Positions 7,632 to 20,675 of a DNA stretch of 64,000 nucleotides are shown one piece after another; within the stretch, counting starts at the first letter, position 1, and the number at the start of each line of letters is the position of its first letter. Source of the DNA: Kocuria turfanensis (GTDB lineage: Bacteria; Actinomycetota; Actinomycetes; Actinomycetales; Micrococcaceae); contig NZ_CP014480.1 of NCBI RefSeq assembly GCF_001580365.1, positions 2,632,946-2,696,945 on the forward strand. The letters run 5' to 3'. The notes beneath the pieces were generated by a model, which was given only the letters and a program-made list of their open reading frames with translations, had not been told where the DNA came from and searched no databases. The translations under genes were made by a program, and so were the position numbers.

Positions 7632-8717
7632 TCAGCGTTCGAGGTCGCCGCGGATGAAGGCCTCCAGGTTCGCCCGGGCGGTGTCGTCGGCCTGCTGCTC
7701 GGGCGGGAACTTCATGAAGTACGCCGCCGCCGAGGTCAGCGGCCCGCCGATCCCGCGGTCCAGGCCGATCTTCGCCGCCCGGATCGCGTCGATGATCACC
7801 CCGGCCGAGTTCGGGGAGTCCCACACCTCCAGCTTGTACTCCAAGGAGATCGGGGCGTTGCCGAAGCCGTGGCCCTCCAGCCGCACGAAGGCGAACTTGC
7901 GGTCATCCAGCCACGGCACGTGGTCGGAGGGGCCGATGTGCACGTCCTGGGTGCCGAACTCCCGCACCACGTTGGAGGTCACCGCCTGGGTCTTGGAGAT
8001 CTTCTTGGACTCCAGCCGGGTGCGCTCGAGCATGTTCATGAAGTCCATGTTCCCGCCCACGTTGAGCTGATAGGTCCGGTCCAGCACGTAGCCGCGGTCC
8101 TCGAAGAGCTTGGCCAGCACCCGGTGGGTGATCGTCGCCCCGATCTGGGACTTGATGTCGTCCCCCACGATCGGCACCCCCGCGGCCGTGAACTTCTCCG
8201 CCCACTCCTCGGTGGAGGCGATGAACACCGGCAGGGCGTTGACGAAGGCCACCCCCGCGTCCAGGGCGGCCTGGGCGTAGAACCGGTCGGCGGCCTCGGA
8301 GCCCACCGGCAGATAGGACACCAGCACGTCCACCTGCGCCTCCCGCAGCGCCTGCGCGACGTCCACCGGCTCGGCGTCCGACTCCTGGACCATCTCCCGG
8401 TAGTAGGCCCCCAGCCCGTCCAGGGTCGGCCCGCGCTGGACGGTCACCCCGGTGTGCGGGACCGGGGCGAAGACCATGGTGTTGTTCTGCCCGGCGGTGA
8501 TCGCCTCGCACAGATCGACCCCGACCTTGGCGGCGTCGACGTCGAAGGCGGCCACGAACTGCACGTCGGAGACGTGGTAGTCGCCGAAGACCACGTGCAT
8601 CAGCCCGGGCACGGTCTCGCCCGGGTCGGCGTCGGCGTAGAAGTGCACGCCCTGGATCAGGGACGAGGCGCAGTTGCCGACACCGGCCACGGCCACTCGG
8701 ATCGGATGGTGGGACAC
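7632..8717 (-). CDS. ino1: Inositol-3-phosphate synthase
   Basis: 361 aa. Converts glucose-6-phosphate to 1L-myo-inositol-1-phosphate using bound NAD, the first step to mycothiol and phosphatidylinositol. The prokaryotic-type sequence begins [20 protein letters not shown] (NAD loop) and includes the family blocks [14 protein letters not shown] and [12 protein letters not shown]. The start is GTG at 8717 with AAGGAG five bases before it; the longer ORF upstream has no similarity. It sits between a Rieske demethylase system and a mycothiol-linked hydrolase, outside the usual housekeeping context, so it may be a second, pathway-linked copy. That it feeds mycothiol synthesis is inference. Confidence 0.92.
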   Translation of the reverse strand: MSHHPIRVAVAGVGNCASSLIQGVHFYADADPGETVPGLMHVVFGDYHVSDVQFVAAFDVDAAKVGVDLCEAITAGQNNTMVFAPVPHTGVTVQRGPTLDGLGAYYREMVQESDAEPVDVAQALREAQVDVLVSYLPVGSEAADRFYAQAALDAGVAFVNALPVFIASTEEWAEKFTAAGVPIVGDDIKSQIGATITHRVLAKLFEDRGYVLDRTYQLNVGGNMDFMNMLERTRLESKKISKTQAVTSNVVREFGTQDVHIGPSDHVPWLDDRKFAFVRLEGHGFGNAPISLEYKLEVWDSPNSAGVIIDAIRAAKIGLDRGIGGPLTSAAAYFMKFPPEQQADDTARANLEAFIRGDLER

Positions 8718-8854
8718 GATTCTCCTTCGTCGTGAGGCCGGACGCAGCCGCCGTGGCGGCGTGCGGCCGACCTCTCGGGGTGTGGGGGTGAGGGGCGGGT
8801 GACGTGGTGATGTGCGCCCCGGGGGCCGCCGCGGGTCGCGCCGGCCCCGGGGCG

Positions 8855-9595
8855 TCAGTGGCCGCGGTCGATCCACTCCTGCAGGTGGGGGGCCTCGGCG
8901 CCGATCGTGGTGGGGTCCCCGTGGCCGGTGAGGACCTCGGTGGCCGGCGGGAGGGTGAGCAGCCGGGTGCGGATGGACTCGATGATGGTGCCGAAGTCGG
9001 AGTAGGACCGTCCGGTGGCTCCGGGTCCGCCCCGGAACAGGGTGTCGCCGGAGAACAGCACTCCGTGTCCCCCGAGCTCCGGGGCGGAGAAGCACACCGA
9101 GCCGGGGGAGTGCCCGGGGGTGTGGAGGGCCACCAGGCGTGTGCCGGCCACCGTGATGCAGTCGCCGTCGGCGATCTCGGTGTCGAAGCCGGTGCCCGGG
9201 TGGACCTGTTCCCAGAGCATCGCGTCCGCCGGATGCAGGTGCACGGGCGCGCGGAGGGCCTCGGCCACCTCGAGCACGGAGCGGATGTGGTCGTCGTGGC
9301 CGTGGGTCAGGAGGACGGCGCGGGTGTCACGGGCCCCCACGGCCGCGGTCACGGCGTCGGCGTCGTGGGCGGGGTCGATGACGACGCACTGCTCGTCGTC
9401 GCCGACGATCCACACGTTGTTCTCCACCTGCCACGTGCCTCCGTCCAGGGAGAAGGTCCCGGAGGTCACCAGGCGCTCGACCCGGGTCCGCCCGGCGGAG
9501 TCGGCCGCACCGCCCGGAGGGGTGGCGGCCGGTCCCTGCTCCTCGCGGCCCGCGCCCGGCACCGGAAGCTGCCCGGACACGCAGCCGGCGCTCAT
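8855..9595 (-). CDS. Metallo-beta-lactamase-fold hydrolase of the MscR-associated type
   Basis: 246 aa from ATG 9595, which has GGAGG upstream. Zinc-binding motif THGHDDH near residue 115, then [14 protein letters not shown] and a C-terminal [10 protein letters not shown] complete the glyoxalase-II-like active site. The block [15 protein letters not shown] and the end [13 protein letters not shown] are, from memory, characteristic of the hydrolase found next to S-(hydroxymethyl)mycothiol dehydrogenase (MscR) in actinobacteria, where it is proposed to act on S-formylmycothiol. MscR itself is not in this window. Residues 1-45 are a poorly conserved lead. Its place beside ino1 and a formaldehyde-releasing demethylase supports a role in formaldehyde removal. 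Confidence 0.8.
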   Translation of the reverse strand: MSAGCVSGQLPVPGAGREEQGPAATPPGGAADSAGRTRVERLVTSGTFSLDGGTWQVENNVWIVGDDEQCVVIDPAHDADAVTAAVGARDTRAVLLTHGHDDHIRSVLEVAEALRAPVHLHPADAMLWEQVHPGTGFDTEIADGDCITVAGTRLVALHTPGHSPGSVCFSAPELGGHGVLFSGDTLFRGGPGATGRSYSDFGTIIESIRTRLLTLPPATEVLTGHGDPTTIGAEAPHLQEWIDRGH

Positions 9596-9955
9596 CGTGC
9601 TGCCTCCTGGGGCCGGCCGGCCACGGGAACCGGCGCGGGGGCTGTCTGCCTGCGCCACCTCCGACTCCTGTCCGGGGACACCGCGCGGTCGACTCGGCGC
9701 ATCGCGTCTTCCTCTCTGCCTGGGTGGCGGCCACTGCCATCGGTGGCCGAGGAGCATCGGCCGGAAGCTCCGACCTGCTCACCCTCTGCAACACGTAGCG
9801 CATTACGCAACGTCATGGGTGGGGAAAGTCTCCGCGAGAGGACCCCTCCTGTCAAGGGACGGCGTCGGCGTGCCCCCTCCGGGTGCGCCCGCCGCCGCGC
9901 CCGGTCCGCCCGCGTCCGGACAGCCCGCCCCGCGGAAGGCGCGACGGCCTCGGCG
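9596..9955. other. 360-bp gap with candidate promoter and operator C for the hydrolase
   Basis: No gene is supported. On the minus strand a TTGACA box (complement of 9850-9855) lies about 40 bp before a weak match to the IclR-type sites at 9793-9810 (ACGTAGCGCATTACGCAA, 11 of 18 to operator B). A GTTGC direct repeat flanks it (complement of 9788-9792 and 9807-9811). The layout TTGACA then operator repeats that of the reductase gene. Confidence 0.35.
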
Positions 9956-10801
9956 TCACCGGTGACGGCGGCTCTCCTCGTGGCCGGTCTCGTCGAACTG
10001 CATCTGCTGCAGGATCATGGCCGAGATCTCCTCGACGGACATGGAGGCGGAGCTGACGTGCGGGATGCCGTTCAGGACGTACATCTCCTCGGCGTTGCGC
10101 AGCTCGTACGAGCACTGCGCGAGGGAGGCGTAGACCGTTGCGGGTCGTCGTTCCTGGCGGACCTGGCTCAACCGCATCGGGGAGGAGGTGAGCCCGAAGC
10201 ACTTGCCGGCGTAGGGCGCAACGGGTGCGGGCAGGGAGTGCTGCTCGAAGTCCTCGTCCACCAGGGGGAAGTTGGCGGCGCGGATGCCGTGCTGCAGGGC
10301 CAGGTACATGCTGGTGGGGGTCTTGCCGCAGCGCGACGGGGCGATGAGGATCAGGTCCGCCCGCTCGAGGGCCCGGATGGACTGGCCGTCGTCGTGCTCC
10401 ATGGCGTACTCCACCGCCGACATCCGCCTCTGGTAGTGGATGGCGTCGCCCAGGCCGTGGGCTCTGCCCGGCTGCAGGCTGGCCGTGGCGTGCAGCGCGG
10501 TCTCGAGCTGGGGGATGTGGGTGCCGAACAGGTCCACGAAGAAGCCGCGGCTGCCGGCGAGGACGCCACGGATGTCCGGGTCGACGACGGTGGAGAACAC
10601 CACCGGCACCCGCCCGGTGGCGGCCACGGCGTCGATGCGGGCCGCCACCTGCCGGGCACGCTCCACGGTGACGACGAACGGCACGGTGTGGCGCTCGAAG
10701 GGCTGGTCCGGGAACTGCGTGATCAGGGTGCTGCCCAGGGTCTCGGCGGTGATGCCGGTGCTGTCCGAGACGAAGAACGCCACGGGGCAGGTGTCGGTCA
10801 T
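9956..10801 (-). CDS. ppsR: PEP synthase regulatory protein (bifunctional kinase/pyrophosphorylase, DUF299)
   Basis: 281 aa from ATG 10801. Begins VAFFVSDSTGITAETLGSTL, the DUF299 hallmark, with the P-loop-like APSRCGKTPTSMYLA near residue 152. Such proteins inactivate PEP synthase by ADP-dependent phosphorylation of a Thr next to the catalytic His and reactivate it by phosphate-dependent removal. It lies 74 bp downstream of ppsA on the same strand, as in many bacteria, so the two are probably cotranscribed. The last residues (GHEESRRHR) are a charged tail. Confidence 0.92.
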   Translation of the reverse strand: MTDTCPVAFFVSDSTGITAETLGSTLITQFPDQPFERHTVPFVVTVERARQVAARIDAVAATGRVPVVFSTVVDPDIRGVLAGSRGFFVDLFGTHIPQLETALHATASLQPGRAHGLGDAIHYQRRMSAVEYAMEHDDGQSIRALERADLILIAPSRCGKTPTSMYLALQHGIRAANFPLVDEDFEQHSLPAPVAPYAGKCFGLTSSPMRLSQVRQERRPATVYASLAQCSYELRNAEEMYVLNGIPHVSSASMSVEEISAMILQQMQFDETGHEESRRHR

Positions 10802-10875
10802 GCGCTTGCGTACCTGTCTCTCGTCGTGCGCACCGCGGTCCCGTCCCGGCGCGCGGGGCGCCGGGACGGGACGTC

Positions 10876-13275
<2,400 letters not shown>

Positions 13276-13287
13276 CGGAATCGTGCT

Positions 13288-13293
13288 CCTAGG
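13288..13293. repeat. IS481 target copy, ppsA side (CCTAGG)
   Basis: CCTAGG here and at 14412-14417 flank the element. The hexamer is itself a palindrome, so it cannot be told whether it is a duplicated target or partly inverted-repeat end. It contributes the transposase stop (TAG) and the first bases of the ppsA Shine-Dalgarno site. Confidence 0.65.
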
Positions 13294-14299
13294 TGTAAGA
13301 GGGCGTGACGTTATTGACTCGGGCCGGGGTGCGTGAGGCCGGGGGCTGATCGCCGCAGGCGGTGTGGGGCCGATGGTAATTGAAGTGATTCACCCAGACC
13401 GCGATGGCGTCCCGGCGGGCCTGCTCGCTGGCGTAGGGGCGGACGTAGAGCACCTCGTCGGCCAGCAGCCGGTTGAACCGTTCGACCTTCCCGTTGTGCC
13501 GGGGCGTGTAGGGGCGGATGCGCTGGTGCCGGCCGGCGAGGGCCTCCACGGTGCGGGTGAAGTCGCGGGCCTTGTAGTTGGCGCCGTTGTCGGTGACCAC
13601 CCGGTGCAGCCGGGTGATGCCGTGGGCGGCGAAGAACGCCCGGGCTCGGCAGAAGAATCCGATCGTCGTCACCGCCTTCTCATCGGCCAGAGCCTCGGTG
13701 TAGGCCAGCCTCGAGAAGCCGTCCACGGCCGAGTGCAGGTAGGTGTAGCCGACCTTCGCCCCGGGTCCGCGCTTGGCCGCCTTCGCCGCCGTACTGCCGC
13801 GGCCGTGGGCGCGCCAGCCGCCGCCGTCGGGGATCCGCCCGACCTTCTTCACATCCAGGTGGACCATGTGCCCGGGCCAGGCGGCACGGATCCGCTGGGG
13901 TGGGCGTCGCAGGTCGTCCCCCGCCGGGGTGAGGTCGCGCAGCCGGGAGATGCCCAGGCGGGCCAGCCAGCGACCGACCGTGCGCAGGTGCATTTCATGG
14001 CCGAGACCGAGCAGGTGGCGGTGGATGCGTCGGGCGGACCATTTCCGGTCTCGCCGGAGGGACTCGATGAGCTCCACGACGGCCGCCGGGGTGCGCTGAG
14101 GGCTGCGCCGGGGAGTCGAGGGCCGGTCGGCCAACCCAGCTTCGCCGGATTCGAGGTAGCGGGCCACCCACGTGGCCACCGTGGGTCGGCTGACGCGGAA
14201 CTCGGTGGCCACGTGGGCCTTGGGGATCCCGTCGTCGAGGTGGCGCAGGACCATGCGCAGCCGGCCGGTCGGGGTCAGGGGTGCGTTAACGTGGGGCAT
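13289..14299 (-). CDS. IS481-family transposase
   Basis: 336 aa, full length for the family. An N-terminal helix-turn-helix ([20 protein letters not shown]) is followed by a DDE integrase core: LDVKKVG (first Asp, near residue 150), [11 protein letters not shown] (second Asp) and [15 protein letters not shown] (Glu). The C-terminus has [15 protein letters not shown], typical of IS481/IS3-like integrases. It appears intact. The stop codon TAG lies within the flanking CCTAGG, so the last codon of the ORF depends on the target sequence. Same strand as ppsA. Confidence 0.95.
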   Translation of the reverse strand: MPHVNAPLTPTGRLRMVLRHLDDGIPKAHVATEFRVSRPTVATWVARYLESGEAGLADRPSTPRRSPQRTPAAVVELIESLRRDRKWSARRIHRHLLGLGHEMHLRTVGRWLARLGISRLRDLTPAGDDLRRPPQRIRAAWPGHMVHLDVKKVGRIPDGGGWRAHGRGSTAAKAAKRGPGAKVGYTYLHSAVDGFSRLAYTEALADEKAVTTIGFFCRARAFFAAHGITRLHRVVTDNGANYKARDFTRTVEALAGRHQRIRPYTPRHNGKVERFNRLLADEVLYVRPYASEQARRDAIAVWVNHFNYHRPHTACGDQPPASRTPARVNNVTPSYT

Positions 14300-14411
14300 G
14301 AACGGGCTCTCTTGCTGCGGACGGACGGTGTAGGAACTTCCATCCTGTGGCGAGGAGCCCGTTCCTCATCTCACCGGCACACCCGTGGCAAGAACCTCAT
14401 GCCCCACAACA
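13294..14411 (-). mobile_element. IS481-type insertion sequence, 1118 bp
   Basis: The element runs from TGT at 13294 to ACA at 14411. Imperfect terminal inverted repeats match at about 21 of 30 positions (left TGTAAGAGGGCGTGACGTTA, right end read inward TGTTGTGGGGCATGAGGTTC). CCTAGG flanks both sides. It contains one intact transposase gene on the minus strand. It has inserted between ppsA and a 533-bp upstream region that still holds promoter-like AT-rich sequence. Confidence 0.85.
14300..14364 (-). promoter_or_regulatory. Leader hairpin of the transposase mRNA
   Basis: GAACGGGCTC (14300-14309) and GAGCCCGTTC (14355-14364) are perfect 10-bp inverted repeats; one arm directly abuts the transposase ATG. 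In an mRNA started outside the element this would hide the start region, a known way of limiting transposase made by read-through. Function inferred. Confidence 0.5.
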
Positions 14412-14417
14412 CCTAGG
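14412..14417. repeat. IS481 target copy, distal side (CCTAGG)
   Basis: Second copy of the CCTAGG hexamer that borders the insertion sequence; see 13288-13293. Confidence 0.65.
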
Positions 14418-14950
14418 CTGCGCTGGGTCGGAGGTCGGTCGTGTCGTTGCGGGAGCTGGGTGCTGGATCCTGCGGGGCCCGAGGCGGGCAGGGGCCACGA
14501 TCGGCCGGACCCGGCGCGTGAGGTGTGGCGTCGGCGTTGTCGATGGGTGGGGCGATCTGCTGATCGGCGCCGATCCGATCGGCGTCGCTGCGGATCAGGA
14601 GAGCTGCCGCCGGAGCACGGCCGCCGGATCCGGTCCTGGATCGCCACGGTCCGCCCTGGGTTCATGGCTCCTGGGGCCCGTGAAGCTGCTGCGTCGTTGT
14701 CGTCAACAGATATATCACCTATATACGCAATGCGGAAGCGTTTTACGGCGTTGTTCCCGCCCCGGGCGCGGGCGGTGCTGCGGTCCGCGATCTTCGACAG
14801 GCCGGGCCCCTCCGCAGCGGGCGTCGGCGCCGAGGGGGAGTCCCTGCGGCGGGCCGCCGACGAGAGGACGCCGACTGCGGCCGGACGTCGGTGGGCGCGG
14901 TCGGCGTCGTCGCTGCCGTCCGCGGCCACCGGGACGGTCGGCCGCGGACG
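14418..14950. other. 533-bp region without a supported gene; former ppsA upstream region
   Basis: Frames here give only high-GC shadow ORFs. The notable part is an AT-rich patch at 14708-14737 (agatatatcacctatatacg) next to a 13-mer ACGCAATGCGGAA (14725-14737) that matches 11 of 13 bases of operator A. On the minus strand this points at ppsA, 1.4 kb away across the IS element. I read it as the displaced ppsA promoter/operator (operator D, 14720-14737). Confidence 0.4.
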
Positions 14951-16132
14951 TCACCCGGTGGAGGCCGCGTCCCGCCCGATCGTCTCCCGCAGGATCTCGC
15001 TCGTGCCCCCGAAGATCGTCAGCAGCCGGGAGGCGAGGTAGGCCTGGGCCACCGGGTAGTCGAGGATGTAGCCGTAGCCGCCGTGCAGCTGCAGGCACCG
15101 GTCCGTGACGGCCTTGGCCCGCTCGCTCGCCCAGTACTTGGCCTTGGAGGCCCCGACGACGTCGAGCGTCCCGGCGTTGAAGGCGTGCACGGCCCGCTGG
15201 ACGTAGGCCTCGGTGACCTCCACCTCGACCGTCAGCTCCGCGACCTCGAACCGGGAGTGCTGGAAGTCCAGCACCCGGGAGCCGAAGGCCGTGCGCTCCC
15301 GGGTGTAGTCCAGGGTGGACTCCAGCGTCGCGCGCGCCACGGCGCTCGCGGCCACGGCGACCGCCAGCCGCCCCTGGGGCAGCAGCTGCTGGATCTGCCG
15401 CAGCCCACCGCCCTCGGCGCCGACCAGGTTCGCACCGGGGACGCGGACGTCCTCGAAGAACAGCTCGGCGGTGTCCGAGGCCCGCACGCCCATCTTGTCC
15501 AGCTGCTTGCCGACCGCGTAGCCGGGGGAGTCCGCCTTGTGCACCAGGAAGAGGCTGAAGCTGTCCTCCCCGGCGCGCTCGGCGCGTCCGTCCGTGCGGG
15601 CCAGCACCAGGGCGGCGTCCCCGCTGATCCCGTTGCCGATGAAGGTCTTCTGGCCGTTGAGCACCCAGTCCTCGCCGTCGCGCACGGCCCTCGTGCGCAC
15701 CCCGCGCAGGTCGGACCCGGCGCCCGGCTCGGTCCAGGCCACCGAGGTGACCAGCTCTCCGGTGAGGATCCGCGGCAGCCACCGCTGCTGCTGCTCCGCG
15801 GTGCCGTGGGCCAGCAGGTGGGGCAGCACCCAGTCGTCGCCGAGGTGCAGCGCCAGGGCCACGCCGAGGGCTCCGCCGCGGACCAGCTCCTCGTCGAGCA
15901 CGGCGCGGAACCGGTAGTCGGTCAGGCCCATGCCGCCGTGCTCCTCCGGCACGGCGAGGCCGAGCAGGCCCGCCTCGCCGGCGGCGCGCCACATGCTGCG
16001 CGGCATCAGGTGCTCGGCGTCCCACTGCGCGTAGTGGGGGGCGACCTCGCGCGCCACGAACTCGCGGGCGACGTCGCGGAACTCCTCGTGCTCCTCCTCG
16101 AAGAAGGGCTGGACGGCCGGGGTGGGGGTCAC
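14951..16132 (-). CDS. Acyl-CoA dehydrogenase family protein lacking the usual catalytic Glu
   Basis: 393 aa. FAD flavoprotein of the acyl-CoA dehydrogenase fold: N-terminal helices, the middle motif VTSVAWTEPGAGSDL and the C-terminal QLHGGYGYILDYPV. The start is GTG at 16132, overlapping the TetR stop (GTGA). Two positions that supply the catalytic base in this family are both Gly here: the canonical site (IFGGTSE, Gly375) and the LCAD/IVD alternative (LLPQGRLAVA, Gly254, codon GGG where PQERL would be GAG). It may be a non-dehydrogenase relative, inactive, or use another residue. Coupled to tetR and divergent from the carboxylase operon, so probably part of the same acyl-CoA pathway. Confidence 0.85.
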   Translation of the reverse strand: MTPTPAVQPFFEEEHEEFRDVAREFVAREVAPHYAQWDAEHLMPRSMWRAAGEAGLLGLAVPEEHGGMGLTDYRFRAVLDEELVRGGALGVALALHLGDDWVLPHLLAHGTAEQQQRWLPRILTGELVTSVAWTEPGAGSDLRGVRTRAVRDGEDWVLNGQKTFIGNGISGDAALVLARTDGRAERAGEDSFSLFLVHKADSPGYAVGKQLDKMGVRASDTAELFFEDVRVPGANLVGAEGGGLRQIQQLLPQGRLAVAVAASAVARATLESTLDYTRERTAFGSRVLDFQHSRFEVAELTVEVEVTEAYVQRAVHAFNAGTLDVVGASKAKYWASERAKAVTDRCLQLHGGYGYILDYPVAQAYLASRLLTIFGGTSEILRETIGRDAASTG

Positions 16133-16842
16133 GGGGTGCCTCCTGTGCTGGTGGGATCCGGGTCGCCGGTGGGGCCTGGGTCGCCGGTGGGGTCCGGGTG
16201 GAACGCGGTGCGCAGCGCGGCCCAGGCCATCTCCTCGAGGGCGGCCCGGGCGGCGTCGAGCCGCTCCGCCTCCTGCGGGGTGCGCAGCCGCTGCGCGGCC
16301 CGCAGGGAGTGCGGGGTGGAGTTGATCAGCCCGAAGGCGGCCTGGGCGCGCAGGGTGAGGTCGGCGACCTCGCGCGCGGGGGCGAACTCGCGCAGGGCCT
16401 CGACCCACAGGGTCACGTAGCCGCGCTGGAGCACGCGCACCGTGCGGCGGTCCTCGGCCGTGAGGTTGGGCAGCTCCCGGTCCTGCACCACGATCACGGC
16501 GGGGCGGTGCAGGGCGAAGTCGACCTGGAAGCGGATCAGGTCCCGCAGCCGCCGCTGCGGGTCCGGGGCGTGCCGGGCCACCTCGCGGCCGCGCTCGAGC
16601 AGGTCGTGGCTGACCTCGAGCAGCACCGCGCCCAGGACGGCCTGCTTGCTCGCGAAGTGCCGGTAGACCGCGGGGCCGCTGACGCCCGCGGCCGCGCCGA
16701 TGTCGTCGATCGAGACCCCGGCGAAGCCCCGCTCGGCGAAGAGCGTGGCGGAGGCGGCGAGCAGGTCCTGCCGGCGCCGGGCCTTCGCCTGCCCGCGCAC
16801 CGTGGTGGGCGGCGGGCTCGGTCTGCGGTCGGTCTGCGGCAT
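16129..16842 (-). CDS. TetR-family transcriptional regulator
   Basis: 237 aa from ATG 16842, chosen because AGAAGGA stands just before it; an upstream ATG at 16884 has no ribosome site and lies inside the operator region. The helix-turn-helix is ASATLFAERGFAGVSIDDIG with AAAGVSGPAVYRHFASKQAV; the rest is a helical ligand domain. It lies back to back with the accD gene, and two strong palindromes occupy the gap. It most likely represses both its own operon (with the acyl-CoA dehydrogenase) and the divergent carboxylase operon until an acyl-CoA binds. Confidence 0.9.
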   Translation of the reverse strand: MPQTDRRPSPPPTTVRGQAKARRRQDLLAASATLFAERGFAGVSIDDIGAAAGVSGPAVYRHFASKQAVLGAVLLEVSHDLLERGREVARHAPDPQRRLRDLIRFQVDFALHRPAVIVVQDRELPNLTAEDRRTVRVLQRGYVTLWVEALREFAPAREVADLTLRAQAAFGLINSTPHSLRAAQRLRTPQEAERLDAARAALEEMAWAALRTAFHPDPTGDPGPTGDPDPTSTGGTP

Positions 16843-16885
16843 GCGGTCCTTCTTCCGGCGACGGGGCGGGGCGTTCCTGGACATT

Positions 16886-16903
16886 TTAGTGAGTCGCCAC
16901 TAA
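16886..16903. promoter_or_regulatory. TetR operator 1
   Basis: TTAGTG-N6-CACTAA, a perfect 6+6 inverted repeat in the divergent gap. Shares the TTAGT/ACTAA half-sites with operator 2. Confidence 0.7.
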
Positions 16904-16915
16904 CCTGACGACCAA

Positions 16916-16931
16916 GTTAGTCGAGACTAAC
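16916..16931. promoter_or_regulatory. TetR operator 2
   Basis: GTTAGTCGAGACTAAC, a perfect 16-bp palindrome (7+2+7) located 12 bp from operator 1 and 46 bp before the accD start codon. Confidence 0.75.
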
Positions 16932-16977
16932 CGAAATGGCATCCCGGACCCGGGGCCGGATCGGGACGGAGGAACGG

Positions 16978-18585
<1,608 letters not shown>

Positions 18586-18590
18586 GCCCC

Positions 18591-20675
18591 GTGACTCCCA
18601 GCACGCCCCCGCGCCGCTTCGACGTCGTCCTCGTCGCCAACCGCGGCGAGATCGCCCGCCGGATCCTGCGCACCCTCAAGGCGCTGGGCATCCGCTCGGT
18701 CGCGATCTACAGCGAGGCCGACCGCGACGCGGTGCACGTGCGCGAGGCCGACGTGGCCGTGTGCGTGGGCCCGGCCGCCCCGGCGCAGAGCTACCTGCGC
18801 ATCGACGCCGTGGTCGAGGCCGCCCGCGCCACCGGGGCGCAGGCGGTCCACCCCGGCTACGGGTTCCTCTCCGAGAACGCCGGCCTGGCCCGCGCGTGCG
18901 CCGCGGCCGGCATCGCCTTCGTCGGCCCCGGCGCCGAGGCCCTGGAGATCATGGGGGACAAGATCCGCGCCAAGCGGCACGTGGCCGCCGCCGGGGTGCC
19001 CACCGTGGCCGGGGTCTCGGACCCGGGCCTCGACGACGACGCCCTGGTGGCCGCCGCCGCCGGCATGGACTACCCGCTGCTGATCAAGCCCTCGGCCGGG
19101 GGCGGCGGCAAGGGCATGCACGTGGTCGAGGCCCCCGAGCGGCTGCCCGAGGCCCTCGCCACGGCCCGCCGGGTCGCGGCCGCCGCGTTCGGGGACGACA
19201 CCCTGTTCCTGGAACGGCTCATCGAGTCCCCCCGGCACATCGAGGTCCAGGTCCTCGCCGACACGCACGGGACCGTGGTGCACCTGGGCGAGCGCGAGTG
19301 CTCGCTGCAGCGCCGGCACCAGAAGGTGATCGAGGAGGCGCCCTCGCCGCTGCTGGACCCCGCCACCCGGGAGCGGATCGGGCAGGCCGCCTGCCAGGTG
19401 GCCCGCTCGGTGGGCTACGCGGGCGCCGGGACCGTGGAGTTCCTCGTGGCCGCGGACCGGCCGGAGGAGTTCTTCTTCATGGAGATGAACACCCGCCTGC
19501 AGGTCGAGCACCCGGTGACCGAGCTGGTCACCGGCGTGGATCTCGTGGCGCACCAGCTCCGCGTCGCCGCGGGGGAGCCGCTCGCGCTGGCCCAGCAGGA
19601 CGTGGTGCTCACCGGCCACGCGGTGGAGGCGCGGGTCTACGCCGAGGACCCCGCGCGCGGCTTCCTGCCCACCGCCGGCACCGTGCTGGCGCTCGAGGAG
19701 CCCTCCGGCCCCGGGATCCGCGTGGACTCCTCGCTGGCCCAGGGCCTCACGGTGGGCTCCGACTACGACCCCCTGCTGGCCAAGGTGATCGCCTGGGGCG
19801 AGGACCGCGAGCAGGCCCTGGACCGGCTGGACTCCGCCCTGGCGGACACCGTGGTGCTGGGGGTGGGCACGAACACCGAGTACCTGCGCGCCCTGCTCGC
19901 CGATCCCGCCGTGCGCGCCGGGGCGCTGGACACCACCCTCATCGAGCGGCGCCTGCCGGAGCTGGAGTTCGCCGCCCCGGACGAGACCCACTTCGCCGCC
20001 GCGGCCGCCTTCCTGCGGGCCCGGGCCGGCGCGCCTGAGTCCGGGCCCGAGCCCGGTTCCGGGCCCTGGGCCCGCGCCGAGGGCTGGCGGCCCACCGGCC
20101 GGGCCCGGCCCGCCGTGGACCTCGCCCACGGGCTGGAGCAGCCCCGCCGCACCGTCGTCGACGACGGCGTGCGCCTGGTGCCCCTGCCCGGCCGGACGGC
20201 CGCGCACCTGCTGGAGGCCGGCGGGGCCGCCCGCGTCGTCCACGTCGCGGCCGGGGCGGGCAGCGTCTGGGTGGGCGAGGACGGGTTCGCCGTCGAGCTC
20301 CACGTGCTGACCCGCGAGGAGCGGCTCGAGCGGGCGCTGGCGGCCCTGGAGCGCACGGCGGGGCCCGCCGCGCCCGAGCTGCACTCGCCCATGCCCGGCA
20401 CCGTCGTCGCGGTCCCCGCGGCGGAGGGGGAGCGGGTCGCGGAGGGGCAGACCGTGGTGGTCGTCGAGGCCATGAAGATGGAGCACCGGCTGACCGCCCC
20501 CACCGCCGGGACCGTCGAGCTGTCCGTGCGGGCCGGGGAGCAGGTCACGCTGCACCAGCTGCTCGCCCGCGTGGTGCCCGACGCCCCCGCCGCCGCACCC
20601 GGTGCCGACCCGGCGGCGCCCGGGCCCGGGACCCCGCCGGCCACCGATCCGACCAGTCAGGAGCACAGCGCATGA
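18591..20675 (+). CDS. accA1: Acyl-CoA carboxylase alpha subunit (biotin carboxylase + BCCP)
   Basis: 694 aa from GTG 18591, five bases after the accD stop. Biotin carboxylase domain from about residue 10 to 455 ([19 protein letters not shown]-grasp loop [33 protein letters not shown]), a variable Ala/Pro-rich middle, and a C-terminal biotinyl domain with EAMKMEH (biotinyl Lys629). A Pro/Ala tail of about 30 residues follows. It carboxylates its own biotin with ATP and bicarbonate, then hands it to the AccD1 partner encoded just before. Stop overlaps the next start (ATGA). Confidence 0.93.
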   Translation: MTPSTPPRRFDVVLVANRGEIARRILRTLKALGIRSVAIYSEADRDAVHVREADVAVCVGPAAPAQSYLRIDAVVEAARATGAQAVHPGYGFLSENAGLARACAAAGIAFVGPGAEALEIMGDKIRAKRHVAAAGVPTVAGVSDPGLDDDALVAAAAGMDYPLLIKPSAGGGGKGMHVVEAPERLPEALATARRVAAAAFGDDTLFLERLIESPRHIEVQVLADTHGTVVHLGERECSLQRRHQKVIEEAPSPLLDPATRERIGQAACQVARSVGYAGAGTVEFLVAADRPEEFFFMEMNTRLQVEHPVTELVTGVDLVAHQLRVAAGEPLALAQQDVVLTGHAVEARVYAEDPARGFLPTAGTVLALEEPSGPGIRVDSSLAQGLTVGSDYDPLLAKVIAWGEDREQALDRLDSALADTVVLGVGTNTEYLRALLADPAVRAGALDTTLIERRLPELEFAAPDETHFAAAAAFLRARAGAPESGPEPGSGPWARAEGWRPTGRARPAVDLAHGLEQPRRTVVDDGVRLVPLPGRTAAHLLEAGGAARVVHVAAGAGSVWVGEDGFAVELHVLTREERLERALAALERTAGPAAPELHSPMPGTVVAVPAAEGERVAEGQTVVVVEAMKMEHRLTAPTAGTVELSVRAGEQVTLHQLLARVVPDAPAAAPGADPAAPGPGTPPATDPTSQEHSA

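Noticed and set aside
14385..15041. 218-codon plus-strand ORF after the insertion sequence
   Set aside because: Starts inside the IS end and runs antisense into the acyl-CoA dehydrogenase; no motif or ribosome site.
16843..16884. Upstream ATG for the TetR gene
   Set aside because: No ribosome site and adjacent to operator 1; the ATG at 16842 has AGAAGGA upstream.
16936..16977. Upstream ATG for the carboxyltransferase gene
   Set aside because: It begins five bases after the TetR operator with no room for a ribosome site; the ATG at 16978 has GGAGG before it.
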